Assembly (NCBI GenBank): GCA_964369845.1 | Contig: CAYJFJ010000007.1 | Span: 1 to 52,060, forward strand | Source of the DNA: CAKOSP01 sp964369845 | Lineage (GTDB): Bacteria > Bacillota_I > Bacilli_A > RF39 > UBA660 | Length of the DNA stretch: 52,060 nt | Reading direction: 5' to 3' | Shown here: piece by piece, positions 8,631 through 17,173 of the stretch | Layout: every line of letters begins with the position of its first letter | Position numbering within the stretch: the stretch's first letter is position 1 | The notes under the pieces: generated by a model | What the model saw: the letters and a program-made list of their open reading frames with translations, nothing else | What the model was told of the DNA's origin: nothing | Database searches by the model: none | Position numbers and translations under genes: made by a program

Positions 8631-9740
8631 ATGAAAAAACTTATAACATTTTTGTTACTTTTAGGAGCAATAACTATCTATTTTTTGTTTTTTAGTGATG
8701 TATTAAACTTTAAAAAAAATGATGATAATAATAATTCAAAATATAGCATAGATGCTGTAAGTACATTTAATGAATATAGTAAAAATGATGATTTAGATAA
8801 TTATGATTATTCTAAAACTTTAGAAGAAGCTATTCTTTCAAATTTATTTTTACTTGAATATCTAGAAGAATATATACATATTAATTACTTAGATGAGGAA
8901 GATATGTTTTTAGAAAATGTTAATATATTTTTAGAAAAAGGCTATACTGCTAGTGAAATTAATAAAATATTTTCATTAAGTAGTACAAATAAAGAGAAAT
9001 TACTAGAGCTTGATTATAACGATTTTGAAAAATATTTAAATATAAGTAACTTTGATGTGTATAATATAAGTAGATATGAAAGTTATTTTAGTGATAATAA
9101 CGAGCTTGATTTGCAAACTATAGTTACTCATGTAAATATCGGTCTTGATTATGATCATTACACTAACATTGTTACATCTTTAAATCCAGATACTTTTGAT
9201 GTATTAGTTAATAAATATAATACTTTACCTAGTACGTTTACTCCAAATAATTTAACTGCTATTCCTGGTTTTGAAAGTTATCAACTTGTGGATGAAGCTG
9301 CAACTTCTATTAGTCTAATGATTACTGCTGCTAAAACTGATGGATTTGACTTTAATATTTTCAGTGCATATAGATCTTATGCTAGACAAGAAGTTTTATA
9401 TAATAATTACTCACTTACTTACGGATCAGTAAGCGCTGATACATTTTCAGCTAGAGCTGGACACTCTGAACACCAAACTGGTCTTGCTGTTGATGTTTAC
9501 AATCCAGAACACTATGCTAACACAAAAGTTCGATTAAATGATGAAGATTATGAATGGGTACTTGAAAATGCTCATAATTATGGTTATATTGTTAGGTATC
9601 CAAAAAACAAAACTAATATTACAGGCTATATTGAAGAGCCGTGGCATTTAAGATATTTAGGTGTTGAACTTGCTACTTTAGTTGTCAATTCTAATTTAAC
9701 ATACGATGAATATTACGATTTATATATTAAAACATATTAA
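8631..9740 (+). CDS. D-alanyl-D-alanine carboxypeptidase, VanY/M15B family
   Basis: The 369-residue protein has an N-terminal membrane anchor (about 4-22), an acidic helical stalk, and a C-terminal M15B peptidase domain. Zinc ligands are visible in SEHQTGLAVDV (SxHxxGxAxD) and EPWHLRYLG (ExxWH), and the domain has the usual FSAYRSYARQ. It trims the terminal D-Ala of peptidoglycan stem peptides outside the membrane. Nothing nearby points to vancomycin resistance (no vanH/A/X), so a housekeeping role is likely. It is transcribed against its neighbours. Confidence 0.9.
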   Translation: MKKLITFLLLLGAITIYFLFFSDVLNFKKNDDNNNSKYSIDAVSTFNEYSKNDDLDNYDYSKTLEEAILSNLFLLEYLEEYIHINYLDEEDMFLENVNIFLEKGYTASEINKIFSLSSTNKEKLLELDYNDFEKYLNISNFDVYNISRYESYFSDNNELDLQTIVTHVNIGLDYDHYTNIVTSLNPDTFDVLVNKYNTLPSTFTPNNLTAIPGFESYQLVDEAATSISLMITAAKTDGFDFNIFSAYRSYARQEVLYNNYSLTYGSVSADTFSARAGHSEHQTGLAVDVYNPEHYANTKVRLNDEDYEWVLENAHNYGYIVRYPKNKTNITGYIEEPWHLRYLGVELATLVVNSNLTYDEYYDLYIKTY

Positions 9741-9768
9741 AAGAGATTATTAAATTAATCTCTTTTTA
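9739..9768. terminator. Bidirectional terminator
   Basis: AAGAGATTA (9741-9749) pairs with TAATCTCTT (9756-9764), with A and T tracts on either side. It can serve both the plus-strand peptidase gene and the minus-strand gene ending at 9766. Confidence 0.8.
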
Positions 9769-9969
9769 TATGGTACGTATTCTTTGATTTCCTTCGATTT
9801 GTTCTGATTCTTTTAATAAATCAGATTGTATGTTATTAAGTACTGCATCGCTATTTGATAATAAAATTATTTCCCCATTATCCATTATTCTTACAGGGTT
9901 ATATTCGAAGTACTCTCTACTTGTTGCTGTATCAGCTTGTTTTATTCCAGTGTTTAAATTTCTTATCAC
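9766..9969 (-). CDS. Small hypothetical protein (67 aa), GTG start
   Basis: No family recognised. The protein is soluble-looking, with a mixed beta segment (YNPVRIMDNGEIILLSNSDAV). The start is GTG at 9969, supported by a strong SD (AAGGGGGA) about 6 nt upstream. It follows the 94-residue gene by 19 nt and shares its promoter. Confidence 0.65.
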   Translation of the reverse strand: MIRNLNTGIKQADTATSREYFEYNPVRIMDNGEIILLSNSDAVLNNIQSDLLKESEQIEGNQRIRTI

Positions 9970-9988
9970 AATTTCCCCCTTGTTTTTA

Positions 9989-10273
9989 TTACCTTCTCGG
10001 TGCTGAGTTTTTTTCAGTTTCTAAATTAATATCATTTTTAGATTCAGACATGAATTTTGTAAGATTCGCTGCGTGATTTGGTAAATATGACGCATGATTT
10101 TTAAAAAATTCATTATAAGATTCACAAGCATCTTTTGCATTTTTTAAATCTTCTTTTGCATTTCTAATTACAGATATTTTTGAGTCAATAGAACTTTTCA
10201 TTTCAGAATTTCCTTGTGCATGTTGCATAATTGCTCCTATTTTTATAAGAGACATTTGTTCTTGAGTTAACAT
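9989..10273 (-). CDS. Small helical hypothetical protein (94 aa)
   Basis: No family recognised. It is predicted all-helical with a coiled-coil-like core (residues 25-60) and no signal peptide or TM segment. It has an excellent SD (AAAGGAG) 8 nt ahead of ATG and a consensus-like promoter upstream, so it is probably expressed. The size loosely recalls WXG100-type helical hairpins, but no WXG is present. Confidence 0.65.
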   Translation of the reverse strand: MLTQEQMSLIKIGAIMQHAQGNSEMKSSIDSKISVIRNAKEDLKNAKDACESYNEFFKNHASYLPNHAANLTKFMSESKNDINLETEKNSAPRR

Positions 10274-10365
10274 TTTGTTTTGCTCCTTTCGTAATTTTTT
10301 TACTACTATATATTATTATTCTTAAATAAAAATAATAAACCTGCTTTTTCAAGCAACGGAACTAT

Positions 10366-10394
10366 ATAGTACCATAAAATTTATTCCTTGTCAA
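10366..10394 (-). promoter_or_regulatory. Promoter for the 94-aa/67-aa gene pair
   Basis: TTGACA (10389-10394) and TACTAT (10366-10371) are separated by 17 bp. The leader to the ATG at 10273 is about 85 nt and contains a small hairpin with stem TGCTT/AAGCA and a GAAA loop. Confidence 0.65.
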
Positions 10395-10433
10395 AAAAAT
10401 GTGATTCAAATGATACTTTTTGTGTTTTTTGTA

Positions 10434-10464
10434 CAAAAAAAAGAGTTTTTTTATCAAAAACTCT
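10434..10464 (-). terminator. Terminator of the pnp operon
   Basis: AGAGTTTTT pairs with AAAAACTCT (10442-10450 with 10456-10464), followed on the minus strand by a U-run. It overlaps the end of the DUF1653 gene. Confidence 0.75.
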
Positions 10465-10690
10465 CTGTTAAGACTTCAAAACGGTACTTTTGAACAACTT
10501 TTGGATATTTTTCTTTATCTACAAGTGATAAAAATTCACTTTTTTTACGTATCCAAATTTTGTACTCGCCATACAAAGCCATATATATTACTACTTCTTC
10601 CTCTGTTTCACAGTCAAAAGCAGTTCCGAGTACTTTATATAAATTACCTTTAAAATGTTGGTATACACTGTTTATCTCTAAATTTCTCAT
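10454..10690 (-). CDS. DUF1653 family protein
   Basis: The 78-residue protein has the DUF1653 pattern VYQHFKGNLYKVLGTA followed by EEEVVIYMALYGEYKIWIR, a small beta-rich fold of unknown function. It starts 3 nt after the preceding gene and is last in the pnp operon. Confidence 0.8.
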   Translation of the reverse strand: MRNLEINSVYQHFKGNLYKVLGTAFDCETEEEVVIYMALYGEYKIWIRKKSEFLSLVDKEKYPKVVQKYRFEVLTESF

Positions 10691-10693
10691 TCT

Positions 10694-11053
10694 TTACTTT
10701 CTTACTCTTGAATATTCTGTTTCTATATTATCATCTTTTCCATATTTCAACACTTCAATTAATGATGATTTTTTTACATAAAGTGTATCAAATGGAACAA
10801 ACCTTTTTTCAATAAAACATATGTCATTTACACACAAACTATCTTTATAAAAATTTTTATAATTTGTCTTTGTAAAAACATCAATATATTCGGAGCTGTA
10901 TTTATCTTCATGGGCAAATCTCCACCCTAAAGTTTCATGTTTATAACTATAGTAGCTATCTAGTACAAAGTTATCATTTCTTATGAAATCTTCCTTTGTA
11001 ACTCTTACAATTTTAATTAGATATAAATTTTTAGTATTTATATAACCAAACAT
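10694..11053 (-). CDS. Hypothetical protein (119 aa)
   Basis: No family recognised. A soluble, aromatic-rich (Tyr/Phe) protein without TM segments or obvious catalytic motif. It begins 3 nt after pnp and ends 3 nt before the DUF1653 gene, so it is co-transcribed with both. No strong SD is visible, suggesting coupling to pnp translation. Confidence 0.6.
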   Translation of the reverse strand: MFGYINTKNLYLIKIVRVTKEDFIRNDNFVLDSYYSYKHETLGWRFAHEDKYSSEYIDVFTKTNYKNFYKDSLCVNDICFIEKRFVPFDTLYVKKSSLIEVLKYGKDDNIETEYSRVRK

Positions 11054-11056
11054 TTT

Positions 11057-13240
11057 TTATTTTTTACTTTCTTTATTTTCTTTCGGTTCTTTTGCTTCTT
11101 TATCTTCTTTTTTTTCTGGTTTAGGTAAACATTCTTTTCTTGATAAATTTAGTCTTCCTCTGTTGTCATAACCTAATGATTTAACTACTATTTGATCTCC
11201 AACTTTAACTAAATCACTTGGTTTTTCTACTCTTTCATGAGCAAGCTGTGATACGTGTACTAAACCTTCACAGTTTGGCCAAAGTTCAACAAAACATCCG
11301 AAATCTTCAACTTTTACAACTTTAACTTCATATGTTGCTCCTGTTTCTACTACTTTTACAACATCTTCAATCATTGATCTTGTTTTATCAATAACTTCTT
11401 GATTAGAGTGATATATAATTACTCTTCCATCATCTTCTAAATCTACTTTAACAGCTTCTTTATCATTAACAGTTTTTACATTTGATGCTTCTAAAATGAT
11501 TTTTGTAATCATTTCTCCACCTCTACCTATTACATCTTTGATTTTTTCAGGATCAATAGTAAATGTAATAACCTTTGGAGCGTATTTAGATAACTCTTTT
11601 CTTGGTTCATCAATTGTTGTTTCCATTTGTTTTAAAATTTCAAATCTTGCTTTTTTAGCTTGAGTAAGTGCTTCTTCTAAAATTTCTTTAGTAACACCTT
11701 TAATTTTAATGTCCATTTGTAAAGCTGTTATACCTTCACTTGTCCCTGCAACCTTAAAGTCCATATCTCCCATGTGATCTTCTAAACCTTGAATATCTGT
11801 TAGGATTGTATATTTATCTTCATTTTGGATAAGTCCCATTGCTATACCTGCTACAGGTGCTTTAATAGGTACTCCTGCTGCCATAAGTGATAAGCATCCT
11901 GCACATATTGTTGCTTGTGAACTAGAACCATTTGACTCTAATACTTCCGATACTATTCTTATTGTATATGGGAACTCATCTTCAGTTGGTATAACCATTG
12001 AAAGCGCTCTTTCTCCAAGTGCTCCGTGTCCTACTTCTCTTCTACCAGGTGCTCCATATCTACCAGTTTCACCTACTGAAAATTGCGGGAAGTTATAATG
12101 AAGCATAAATCTTTTTGTATCTTCAATTCCAAGTCCATCTAATATTTGATGTTCTCCAAGTGCTCCTAAAGTTGTTATAGCAAGTGCTTGAGTTTCTCCT
12201 CTTTGGAAAAGTCCTGAACCATGAGTTCTTGGTAGTAAATCTATATAAGACTCAAGTGGTCTAATTTCATCCATTGCTCTTCCATCAGGTCTTACTTTTT
12301 TATCTGTGATTAAAAATCTTACAATATCAGATTCTAATTGATGAGCTGCTTTTTTAACATGTGATAATTTATTAGCTTTATCTTCATCTTCAGCATATAC
12401 TTCTTCGAAATGCGTAGTAGTATCACTTATAACTGTATCTATAGCTTCATATTTAACTAGTTTTTCTTTAATTTGAACTGCTGCTAGCATTTTATCATAA
12501 GCAAAAGCTTTTACTTCTTCATTTATATCTTTATCAATATCAAATATTTCAAGTTCTACTTTTGGTTTACCTACTGCATCAATGATTTCTTGTTGAAAGT
12601 CACATAATACTTTAATATTTTCATGAGCAAACATCAGTGCATCTAACATAACTTTTTCATCAAGCTCTTCTGCTCCTGCTTCAACCATATTAATTGCATC
12701 TTTAGTTCCTGCTACTGATAATGATAACGTACTTTTTTCGTTTTCATCAGAAGTTGGATTAATTATAAATTCACCATCTACTAACCCTACATTTACTCCA
12801 GCTACTGGACCATCAAATGGTATTTCGCTTATAGCAAGCGCTAAAGATGTACCAAACATTGCAGTCATTTCTGGAGAATTATCTTGATCAACTGATAATA
12901 CTGTATTTATTACTTGTATTTCATTTCTTAAGTTCTCATTAAACATTGGTCTAATTGGTCTATCAATTAACCTTCCTGCAAGAGTTGCAGCCTCACTTGG
13001 TCTTCCTTCTCTTTTAATAAATCCACCAGGAATTTTACCTACTGAATATAATTTTTCTTGATAGATAACTTGCAGTGGAAAAAAATCTTGAGTTACTGGC
13101 TTTTTGCCCATAACTGCTACTGATAACACTACTGTATCTCCATATCTTACTAAAACTGATCCATTTGCTTGCTTAGCAAGTTGACCAGTTTCTACAACAA
13201 GGTCTCTACCTAAAAAATTTAATTTAAATTCTTTTTTCAT
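11057..13240 (-). CDS. pnp: Polyribonucleotide nucleotidyltransferase (PNPase)
   Basis: The 727-residue protein shows two RNase PH domains (GQLAKQANGSVLVRYGDTVV at the N-terminus; KVRPDGRAMDEIRPL and RTHGSGLFQRGETQ in the second), then KH (VIGRGGEMITKI, near 565-580) and S1 (ATYEVKVVKVEDFGCFVEL, LVHVSQLAHERV). It degrades RNA 3'-5' with phosphate. The C-terminus is a charged Lys/Glu tail. It follows rpsO, the conserved order. Confidence 0.97.
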   Translation of the reverse strand: MKKEFKLNFLGRDLVVETGQLAKQANGSVLVRYGDTVVLSVAVMGKKPVTQDFFPLQVIYQEKLYSVGKIPGGFIKREGRPSEAATLAGRLIDRPIRPMFNENLRNEIQVINTVLSVDQDNSPEMTAMFGTSLALAISEIPFDGPVAGVNVGLVDGEFIINPTSDENEKSTLSLSVAGTKDAINMVEAGAEELDEKVMLDALMFAHENIKVLCDFQQEIIDAVGKPKVELEIFDIDKDINEEVKAFAYDKMLAAVQIKEKLVKYEAIDTVISDTTTHFEEVYAEDEDKANKLSHVKKAAHQLESDIVRFLITDKKVRPDGRAMDEIRPLESYIDLLPRTHGSGLFQRGETQALAITTLGALGEHQILDGLGIEDTKRFMLHYNFPQFSVGETGRYGAPGRREVGHGALGERALSMVIPTEDEFPYTIRIVSEVLESNGSSSQATICAGCLSLMAAGVPIKAPVAGIAMGLIQNEDKYTILTDIQGLEDHMGDMDFKVAGTSEGITALQMDIKIKGVTKEILEEALTQAKKARFEILKQMETTIDEPRKELSKYAPKVITFTIDPEKIKDVIGRGGEMITKIILEASNVKTVNDKEAVKVDLEDDGRVIIYHSNQEVIDKTRSMIEDVVKVVETGATYEVKVVKVEDFGCFVELWPNCEGLVHVSQLAHERVEKPSDLVKVGDQIVVKSLGYDNRGRLNLSRKECLPKPEKKEDKEAKEPKENKESKK

Positions 13241-13266
13241 TTCTTTACCTCTTTCTCATTTATAAT

Positions 13267-13294
13267 AAAAAAAAGACACTAAAAAATTAGTGCC
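13267..13294 (-). terminator. Terminator/attenuator between rpsO and pnp
   Basis: On the minus strand GGCACTAA pairs with TTAGTGTC (one G-U pair), followed by eight U. It overlaps the rpsO stop region. Since pnp follows after 50 nt with no obvious new promoter, partial read-through is likely. Confidence 0.7.
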
Positions 13295-13563
13295 TATTTT
13301 CTTAAGTTTAATTTTTTAATGATTTCTCTGTAACTTACAACGTCATTCGTTTTAAGGTATGATAAAAGTTTTCTTCTTCTTCCAACTTTCATTTCTAAAC
13401 CTCTTTTAGAATGGAAATCATGTTTATGTTCTTTTAAATGTTCAGTTAATAAGCTGATTTCTTTAGTAAGAATAGCAATTTGAACTTCTGCAGAACCACA
13501 ATCTTTTTTGTTTTTTGCAAAATCTTTAACGATTTCTTGTTTTATAACTTTATCTAAAGCCAT
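13294..13563 (-). CDS. rpsO: 30S ribosomal protein S15
   Basis: The 89-residue protein has the S15 signature GSAEVQIAILTKEI, LTEHLKEHKHDFHSKRGL and VGRRRKLLSYLK. It binds 16S rRNA helices h20-h22. SD GAAAGGAG is ahead of ATG, and a structured leader precedes it. Confidence 0.97.
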   Translation of the reverse strand: MALDKVIKQEIVKDFAKNKKDCGSAEVQIAILTKEISLLTEHLKEHKHDFHSKRGLEMKVGRRRKLLSYLKTNDVVSYREIIKKLNLRK

Positions 13564-13640
13564 AGTGTTCTCCTTTCAAAAAATTATCCGTTAAAACCTC
13601 GTAATAAGCTAGGAGCGCTTAAAACCAAGTAAAAACTTCT
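13564..13640 (-). promoter_or_regulatory. Candidate autoregulatory leader of rpsO
   Basis: The leader contains CTCCT (in GCGCTCCTAGC), perfectly complementary to AGGAG of the rpsO SD 45-50 nt downstream. This could sequester the ribosome binding site. S15 autoregulation through its 5' leader is known in several bacteria; whether this leader binds S15 is inference. Confidence 0.4.
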
Positions 13641-13645
13641 AAATG

Positions 13646-13674
13646 TATTTTAATACATTTTCATGTAAATTGCA
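13646..13674 (-). promoter_or_regulatory. rpsO promoter
   Basis: TTGCAA (13669-13674) and TAAAAT (13646-13651) have a 17 bp spacer. A perfect palindrome (half site AATGTATT, 13641-13658) overlaps the -10 box. Confidence 0.65.
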
Positions 13675-13686
13675 AATGTTTTATTA

Positions 13687-14550
13687 CTAATATACCGATT
13701 TTATGATAAATTTGTCTATTAATATTGCTATTATGTAAAAAAACAAATTCATTATTACTATTGATGAGCCTACTGGAAGATCTATTATATAAGATATAAT
13801 CATACCTAATATAAATGATAGACTTGAAAATAATGCTGAAAATAACACTACTTTTTTAAAGGATTTATTTATTCTTATTGACGATAATGCTGGTATTACT
13901 AGTAAACTTGAAATTAGTAGCGTTCCTATTAATTTCATTCCCATTACTATTGTTATTGCTGTTAATACTGCTAAAATAGTTTTGTATAAATTAACCTTTA
14001 TTCCGGTTGCTTTTGCAAATGTTTCATCAAATGTAATTGAGAAAATTTGATTATAAAATAAAACATACAGAACTATAACCATTACTGATAAAACTACAGT
14101 AATTATTAAATCAAAATTATTTAATGCTAGTATTGAACCAAACATAACACTATGAACATCAGTGCTAAGACCACTTGAAAATGATACAACTAATATTCCA
14201 ATTGCTAGAAAAGCTATTGAAGTAACTGCAATGGCAGAATCACTATTAGTTTTACCATTATCACTTAACTTAAGCAAACAAACTGAAATTATTATTACTA
14301 TAAACATACTTACTATAAATGGATCTAAACTTACATAATTTTCAAAAAATGGCAGAGTATTTAAAAATCCTATTACAGAAATTATTCCAAATGATGCATG
14401 ACCTAAGCCATCTCCTATCATAGAGTATCTTTTTAGCACTAAGGTAACTCCTAAAATTGATGAACATATTGATACTAAAAGACCAACTATAAACGCTCTT
14501 TGTATGAATTCATATGAAAACATATTAACAATTTCATTAAGTAGTTCCAT
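13687..14550 (-). CDS. znuB: Zinc/manganese ABC transporter permease (ZnuB/AdcB-like)
   Basis: The protein (287 residues from ATG 14550) has about eight TM helices and the ABC-3 family segments SICSSILGVTLVLKRYSMIG, DGLGHASFGI and IGTLLISSLLVIPALSS. The start is set by SD GGAGGA 8 nt upstream and places ATG 1 nt after the znuC stop region. It forms the membrane channel for ZnuC and ZnuA. Confidence 0.92.
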   Translation of the reverse strand: MELLNEIVNMFSYEFIQRAFIVGLLVSICSSILGVTLVLKRYSMIGDGLGHASFGIISVIGFLNTLPFFENYVSLDPFIVSMFIVIIISVCLLKLSDNGKTNSDSAIAVTSIAFLAIGILVVSFSSGLSTDVHSVMFGSILALNNFDLIITVVLSVMVIVLYVLFYNQIFSITFDETFAKATGIKVNLYKTILAVLTAITIVMGMKLIGTLLISSLLVIPALSSIRINKSFKKVVLFSALFSSLSFILGMIISYIIDLPVGSSIVIMNLFFYIIAILIDKFIIKSVY

Positions 14551-14551
14551 A

Positions 14552-15232
14552 TTAATTTTCCTCCAAAAACAGTTCTGAAAGCATGTTTTTCTTATATGTT
14601 TTAACATCCCCATAACAATAATGATTTTCTGATAGATGTAGTATTTTATCTGCATATTTAACTGCTGATTTAATATCATGAGTTACTATTATTATTGTTA
14701 AATTTAATTCTTTATTTATTTTATTAATTAAATTATAAAAATCTTTTGATGCTAATGGGTCTAACCCTGTAATAGGCTCATCCATTACTATTACTTTACT
14801 ACTAGATATTAAACATCTTGATAATAAAACTCTTCTTTGTTGTCCACCTGATAATTCTTTAAAACTTTTGTTTTTTAAGTCTAAAATATTTAAATCAGAC
14901 AATATTTTTTCTGCTACTTCTAAAGTGTTTTTATTTTTTTTATCCACTGCTCCTGACATACATATTTCTATGACTGATGCTGGAAAATTCCTTATCGATG
15001 TGCTTATTTGCGGTAAATATCCTATTTCATTACTACTAACTTCTTTATAGCTAATTTTTCCTTTTAAAGGTTTTATTAAATTTAATAGTGTCTTTACAAG
15101 AGTTGTTTTACCTACACCATTTTCTCCTATTATATATATTATTTCATTTTTTTTAATGCTTATATTTATATCTTTTATTATATTTTTACTACCATAACCT
15201 ATTGATAAATTTTCTAAACTTATAATTTCCAT
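14552..15232 (-). CDS. znuC: Zinc ABC transporter ATP-binding protein (ZnuC/AdcC-like)
   Basis: The 226-residue ABC ATPase has Walker A GENGVGKTT, signature LSGGQQRR, Walker B VIVMDEP and the switch VTHD. Its ATG shares a base with the znuA stop region (15232). It energises metal import for the adjacent permease. Confidence 0.93.
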   Translation of the reverse strand: MEIISLENLSIGYGSKNIIKDINISIKKNEIIYIIGENGVGKTTLVKTLLNLIKPLKGKISYKEVSSNEIGYLPQISTSIRNFPASVIEICMSGAVDKKNKNTLEVAEKILSDLNILDLKNKSFKELSGGQQRRVLLSRCLISSSKVIVMDEPITGLDPLASKDFYNLINKINKELNLTIIIVTHDIKSAVKYADKILHLSENHYCYGDVKTYKKNMLSELFLEEN

Positions 15233-16239
15233 TAGTTCAGTGCTTTCTTTAAATTTTCATAGTTTGCATTCATAAAATCTATATATCCTAAACCACTTTC
15301 AAATTCTTCTAAAGATATATTATGAGCTGAGTGAAGTTCTAACTGTTCAACTTCTACTTCATCTGCTATAGCTGCTGAAACTTTTTGACTAGATGATTCT
15401 AAATAAAATACATATTTTATATTTTCCTTTTCTACTTTATCTATTAAAAATGCTATAGTTTGCGCACTAGCATCCACTGCACTTGAGCATCCAGAAAATG
15501 CTGCACTTGCATTTAATTCATAATCATTTACAAAATAAGTAAATGGAAATCTATCTGCTATTACGATATGATTTAATAAAGAACTAGAAATCATTTCTTC
15601 CATTTTACTATTTAAATCACTTAACTCTTTTATATATGAATCACTATTTTCTTTATATAAATCACTATTTTCTTTATCTAAACTAATTAAAGCTTCCTCA
15701 ATTATTTTAACAAGTATTTCAGAATTTTTAATTGATGTCCATATATGTTCATCATAAACTAATAATTCACTTTGTGTCATATTTGAATTATCTATTTCTT
15801 CTTCATGGTCATGGTCGTGACTTTCTTCTTCATGGTCATGGTCGTGACTTTCTTCTTCATGGTCATGATCATGTTCCATACCTTCTAAATCTAATTCCAT
15901 TTCTAGTTCAATATAATCCATTAGTCTAATAACTTTAACTTTAGATTTATCCAAATTTCCAACTACTTCTTCGGCCCATACTTCTGTACCAATATATATG
16001 AATAAATCACTTTCTTCAATACTCAACACTTCTTTTATTGATGGATCAAATGTATGAAAATCTGTTCCCGGTTTTAATAATAACTCAACTGTTACTTCAT
16101 CATGAGCAATTTCTCTAACAAAATCATAGGTTGGAAATACTGTTGTCATAACATTTAATTTATCACTATCAGCCTTACTACCACACCCAGCTACTAACAA
16201 TGTAGCAATTATCATCACAAAAATTTTTTTTATATGCAT
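15232..16239 (-). CDS. znuA: Zinc-binding lipoprotein ZnuA/AdcA-like with His-rich loop
   Basis: The product (335 residues from ATG 16239) begins with a lipoprotein signal, lipobox LVAGC. Conserved metal-site segments are GTDFHTFDPSI and DEHIWTS. Between them lies a repeated acidic/His loop of about three HDHDHEEES units, encoded by 27 bp tandem copies near 15796-15876; such loops bind zinc in this family. The ADRFPFTYF segment resembles the clostridial subgroup. The start has SD AGGAGG; an upstream in-frame start at 16266 would precede that SD. It captures Zn2+ (less likely Mn2+) outside the membrane. Confidence 0.92.
   Translation of the reverse strand: MHIKKIFVMIIATLLVAGCGSKADSDKLNVMTTVFPTYDFVREIAHDEVTVELLLKPGTDFHTFDPSIKEVLSIEESDLFIYIGTEVWAEEVVGNLDKSKVKVIRLMDYIELEMELDLEGMEHDHDHEEESHDHDHEEESHDHDHEEEIDNSNMTQSELLVYDEHIWTSIKNSEILVKIIEEALISLDKENSDLYKENSDSYIKELSDLNSKMEEMISSSLLNHIVIADRFPFTYFVNDYELNASAAFSGCSSAVDASAQTIAFLIDKVEKENIKYVFYLESSSQKVSAAIADEVEVEQLELHSAHNISLEEFESGLGYIDFMNANYENLKKALN
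15796..15876. repeat. 27 bp tandem repeat encoding HDHDHEEES units
   Basis: Roughly three copies of a 27 bp unit (TCTTCTTCATGGTCATGG core on the plus strand) lie inside znuA. Copies are nearly identical at DNA level, so copy number may vary by slippage without breaking the frame. Confidence 0.85.
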
Positions 16240-16308
16240 TTTGCACCTTCCTCCTAAACTTTTCATATAAGAATATAAATATTAAACTCAAATTAAACAG
16301 TTAGATAT

Positions 16309-16380
16309 AAAAAACCAAATAATTCACGCAATACAAATACGCCATAACGGACTGTACTGCTATTTAAATTATTTGGTTTT
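16309..16380 (-). promoter_or_regulatory. Attenuator-like hairpin in the znuA leader
   Basis: A perfect 14 bp inverted repeat (AAAACCAAATAATT, 16311-16324, against 16367-16380) encloses a 42 nt relatively GC-rich segment. On the minus-strand RNA the stem ends in GGUUUUUU, as in an intrinsic terminator, about 70 nt before the znuA ATG. It lies within the approximately 200 nt leader starting near 16440. No known riboswitch or Zur box was recognised. Confidence 0.5.
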
Positions 16381-16446
16381 ATTTTTATTTTTATAATTAT
16401 ATTTTTCTCTCAACATAAACACCTTAAATGAAACTTTTCTAATACT

Positions 16447-16475
16447 ATTTTAACATGTTTGTTTTTTTCATGCAA
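16447..16475 (-). promoter_or_regulatory. znuABC promoter
   Basis: TTGCAT (16470-16475) and TAAAAT (16447-16452) are separated by 17 bp, directly after the terminator of the upstream operon. The remaining gene-free stretch to znuA holds only the hairpin described separately. Confidence 0.6.
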
Positions 16476-16499
16476 ACAAAAAATGCCATATTGGCATTT
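16476..16499 (-). terminator. Terminator of the 221-aa/497-aa operon
   Basis: AAATGCCA pairs with TGGCATTT (16481-16488 with 16492-16499) followed on the minus strand by a U-run. It overlaps the stop codon of the gene ending at 16498. Confidence 0.8.
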
Positions 16500-17163
16500 A
16501 CCTCGTTTTGTTATCTTCTGGCAATTTTCTATAATAATTTGTTATAGAGTAAAATAAATCTTTTGTTATTGGTAAATATGCTGTCGAAAAAATTTCTATC
16601 AACTTTTCTCGATTAGTATATAAACTTTTTTCAGTTTTAGCTTCACTATAGTGACATATAACTTCTACTATATCAAACAAAGTGCAGTACTGCTCTTTAT
16701 GATTTAAACTTGATTTATAAGTTTTCATTATATCTAACTGTTTTTCTTTATCAACAATATTTAAATCATTAATTAACTTTATAAATTTATCCTTTAGAGA
16801 TTCTGAATTATTTGAACTTCTTTTCTTGTTTATTTCGAATAATTTATTAAAATAATTTCTTAAAAAGTCAACTAATTTCACTTTATTTTCTAATGTGAAC
16901 TCTAAATTATTTATTTCAAAATAATATACAGATGTTAAATATGAATAATAATCAAAAAATGAAAATATATCAAATTCACCATTTTGGTAAAATATACTCA
17001 TGTATTCATCAAATATTTTTTCTTTATTATCAAAAAAAGTTATTAAATTTTTACACCATTCTTCTTTTTCGATCATATAATCGGAAAAGGTATATTCTAC
17101 ATTTTCTTCATTTTCGAATAATTCTTTCCTAAGACTTGCTCTGTTTTCTGTCCATTTATTCAT
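16498..17163 (-). CDS. Hypothetical protein (221 aa)
   Basis: Not recognised. It is predicted largely alpha-helical, rich in Phe/Tyr, Asn and Lys, with no TM segment, signal peptide or catalytic motif visible. It lies 10 nt downstream of the 497-residue gene and shares its promoter and terminator, so the two probably act together. Confidence 0.6.
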   Translation of the reverse strand: MNKWTENRASLRKELFENEENVEYTFSDYMIEKEEWCKNLITFFDNKEKIFDEYMSIFYQNGEFDIFSFFDYYSYLTSVYYFEINNLEFTLENKVKLVDFLRNYFNKLFEINKKRSSNNSESLKDKFIKLINDLNIVDKEKQLDIMKTYKSSLNHKEQYCTLFDIVEVICHYSEAKTEKSLYTNREKLIEIFSTAYLPITKDLFYSITNYYRKLPEDNKTR

Positions 17164-17173
17164 TTTTTTATTT

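Noticed and set aside
8631..9740. Vancomycin resistance gene
   Set aside because: VanY-type domain only; no vanH, vanA/B ligase, vanX or vanRS nearby. M15B carboxypeptidases are common housekeeping enzymes.
15796..15876. CRISPR or mobile repeat in znuA
   Set aside because: 27 bp copies are contiguous and encode the His-rich loop expected in zinc-binding lipoproteins.
16311..16324. Sequence ACCAAATAATTCAC shared between the znuA leader and the 39.1 kb leader region
   Set aside because: A 14-nt match is expected many times by chance in 52 kb of such AT-rich DNA, and the surrounding structures differ.
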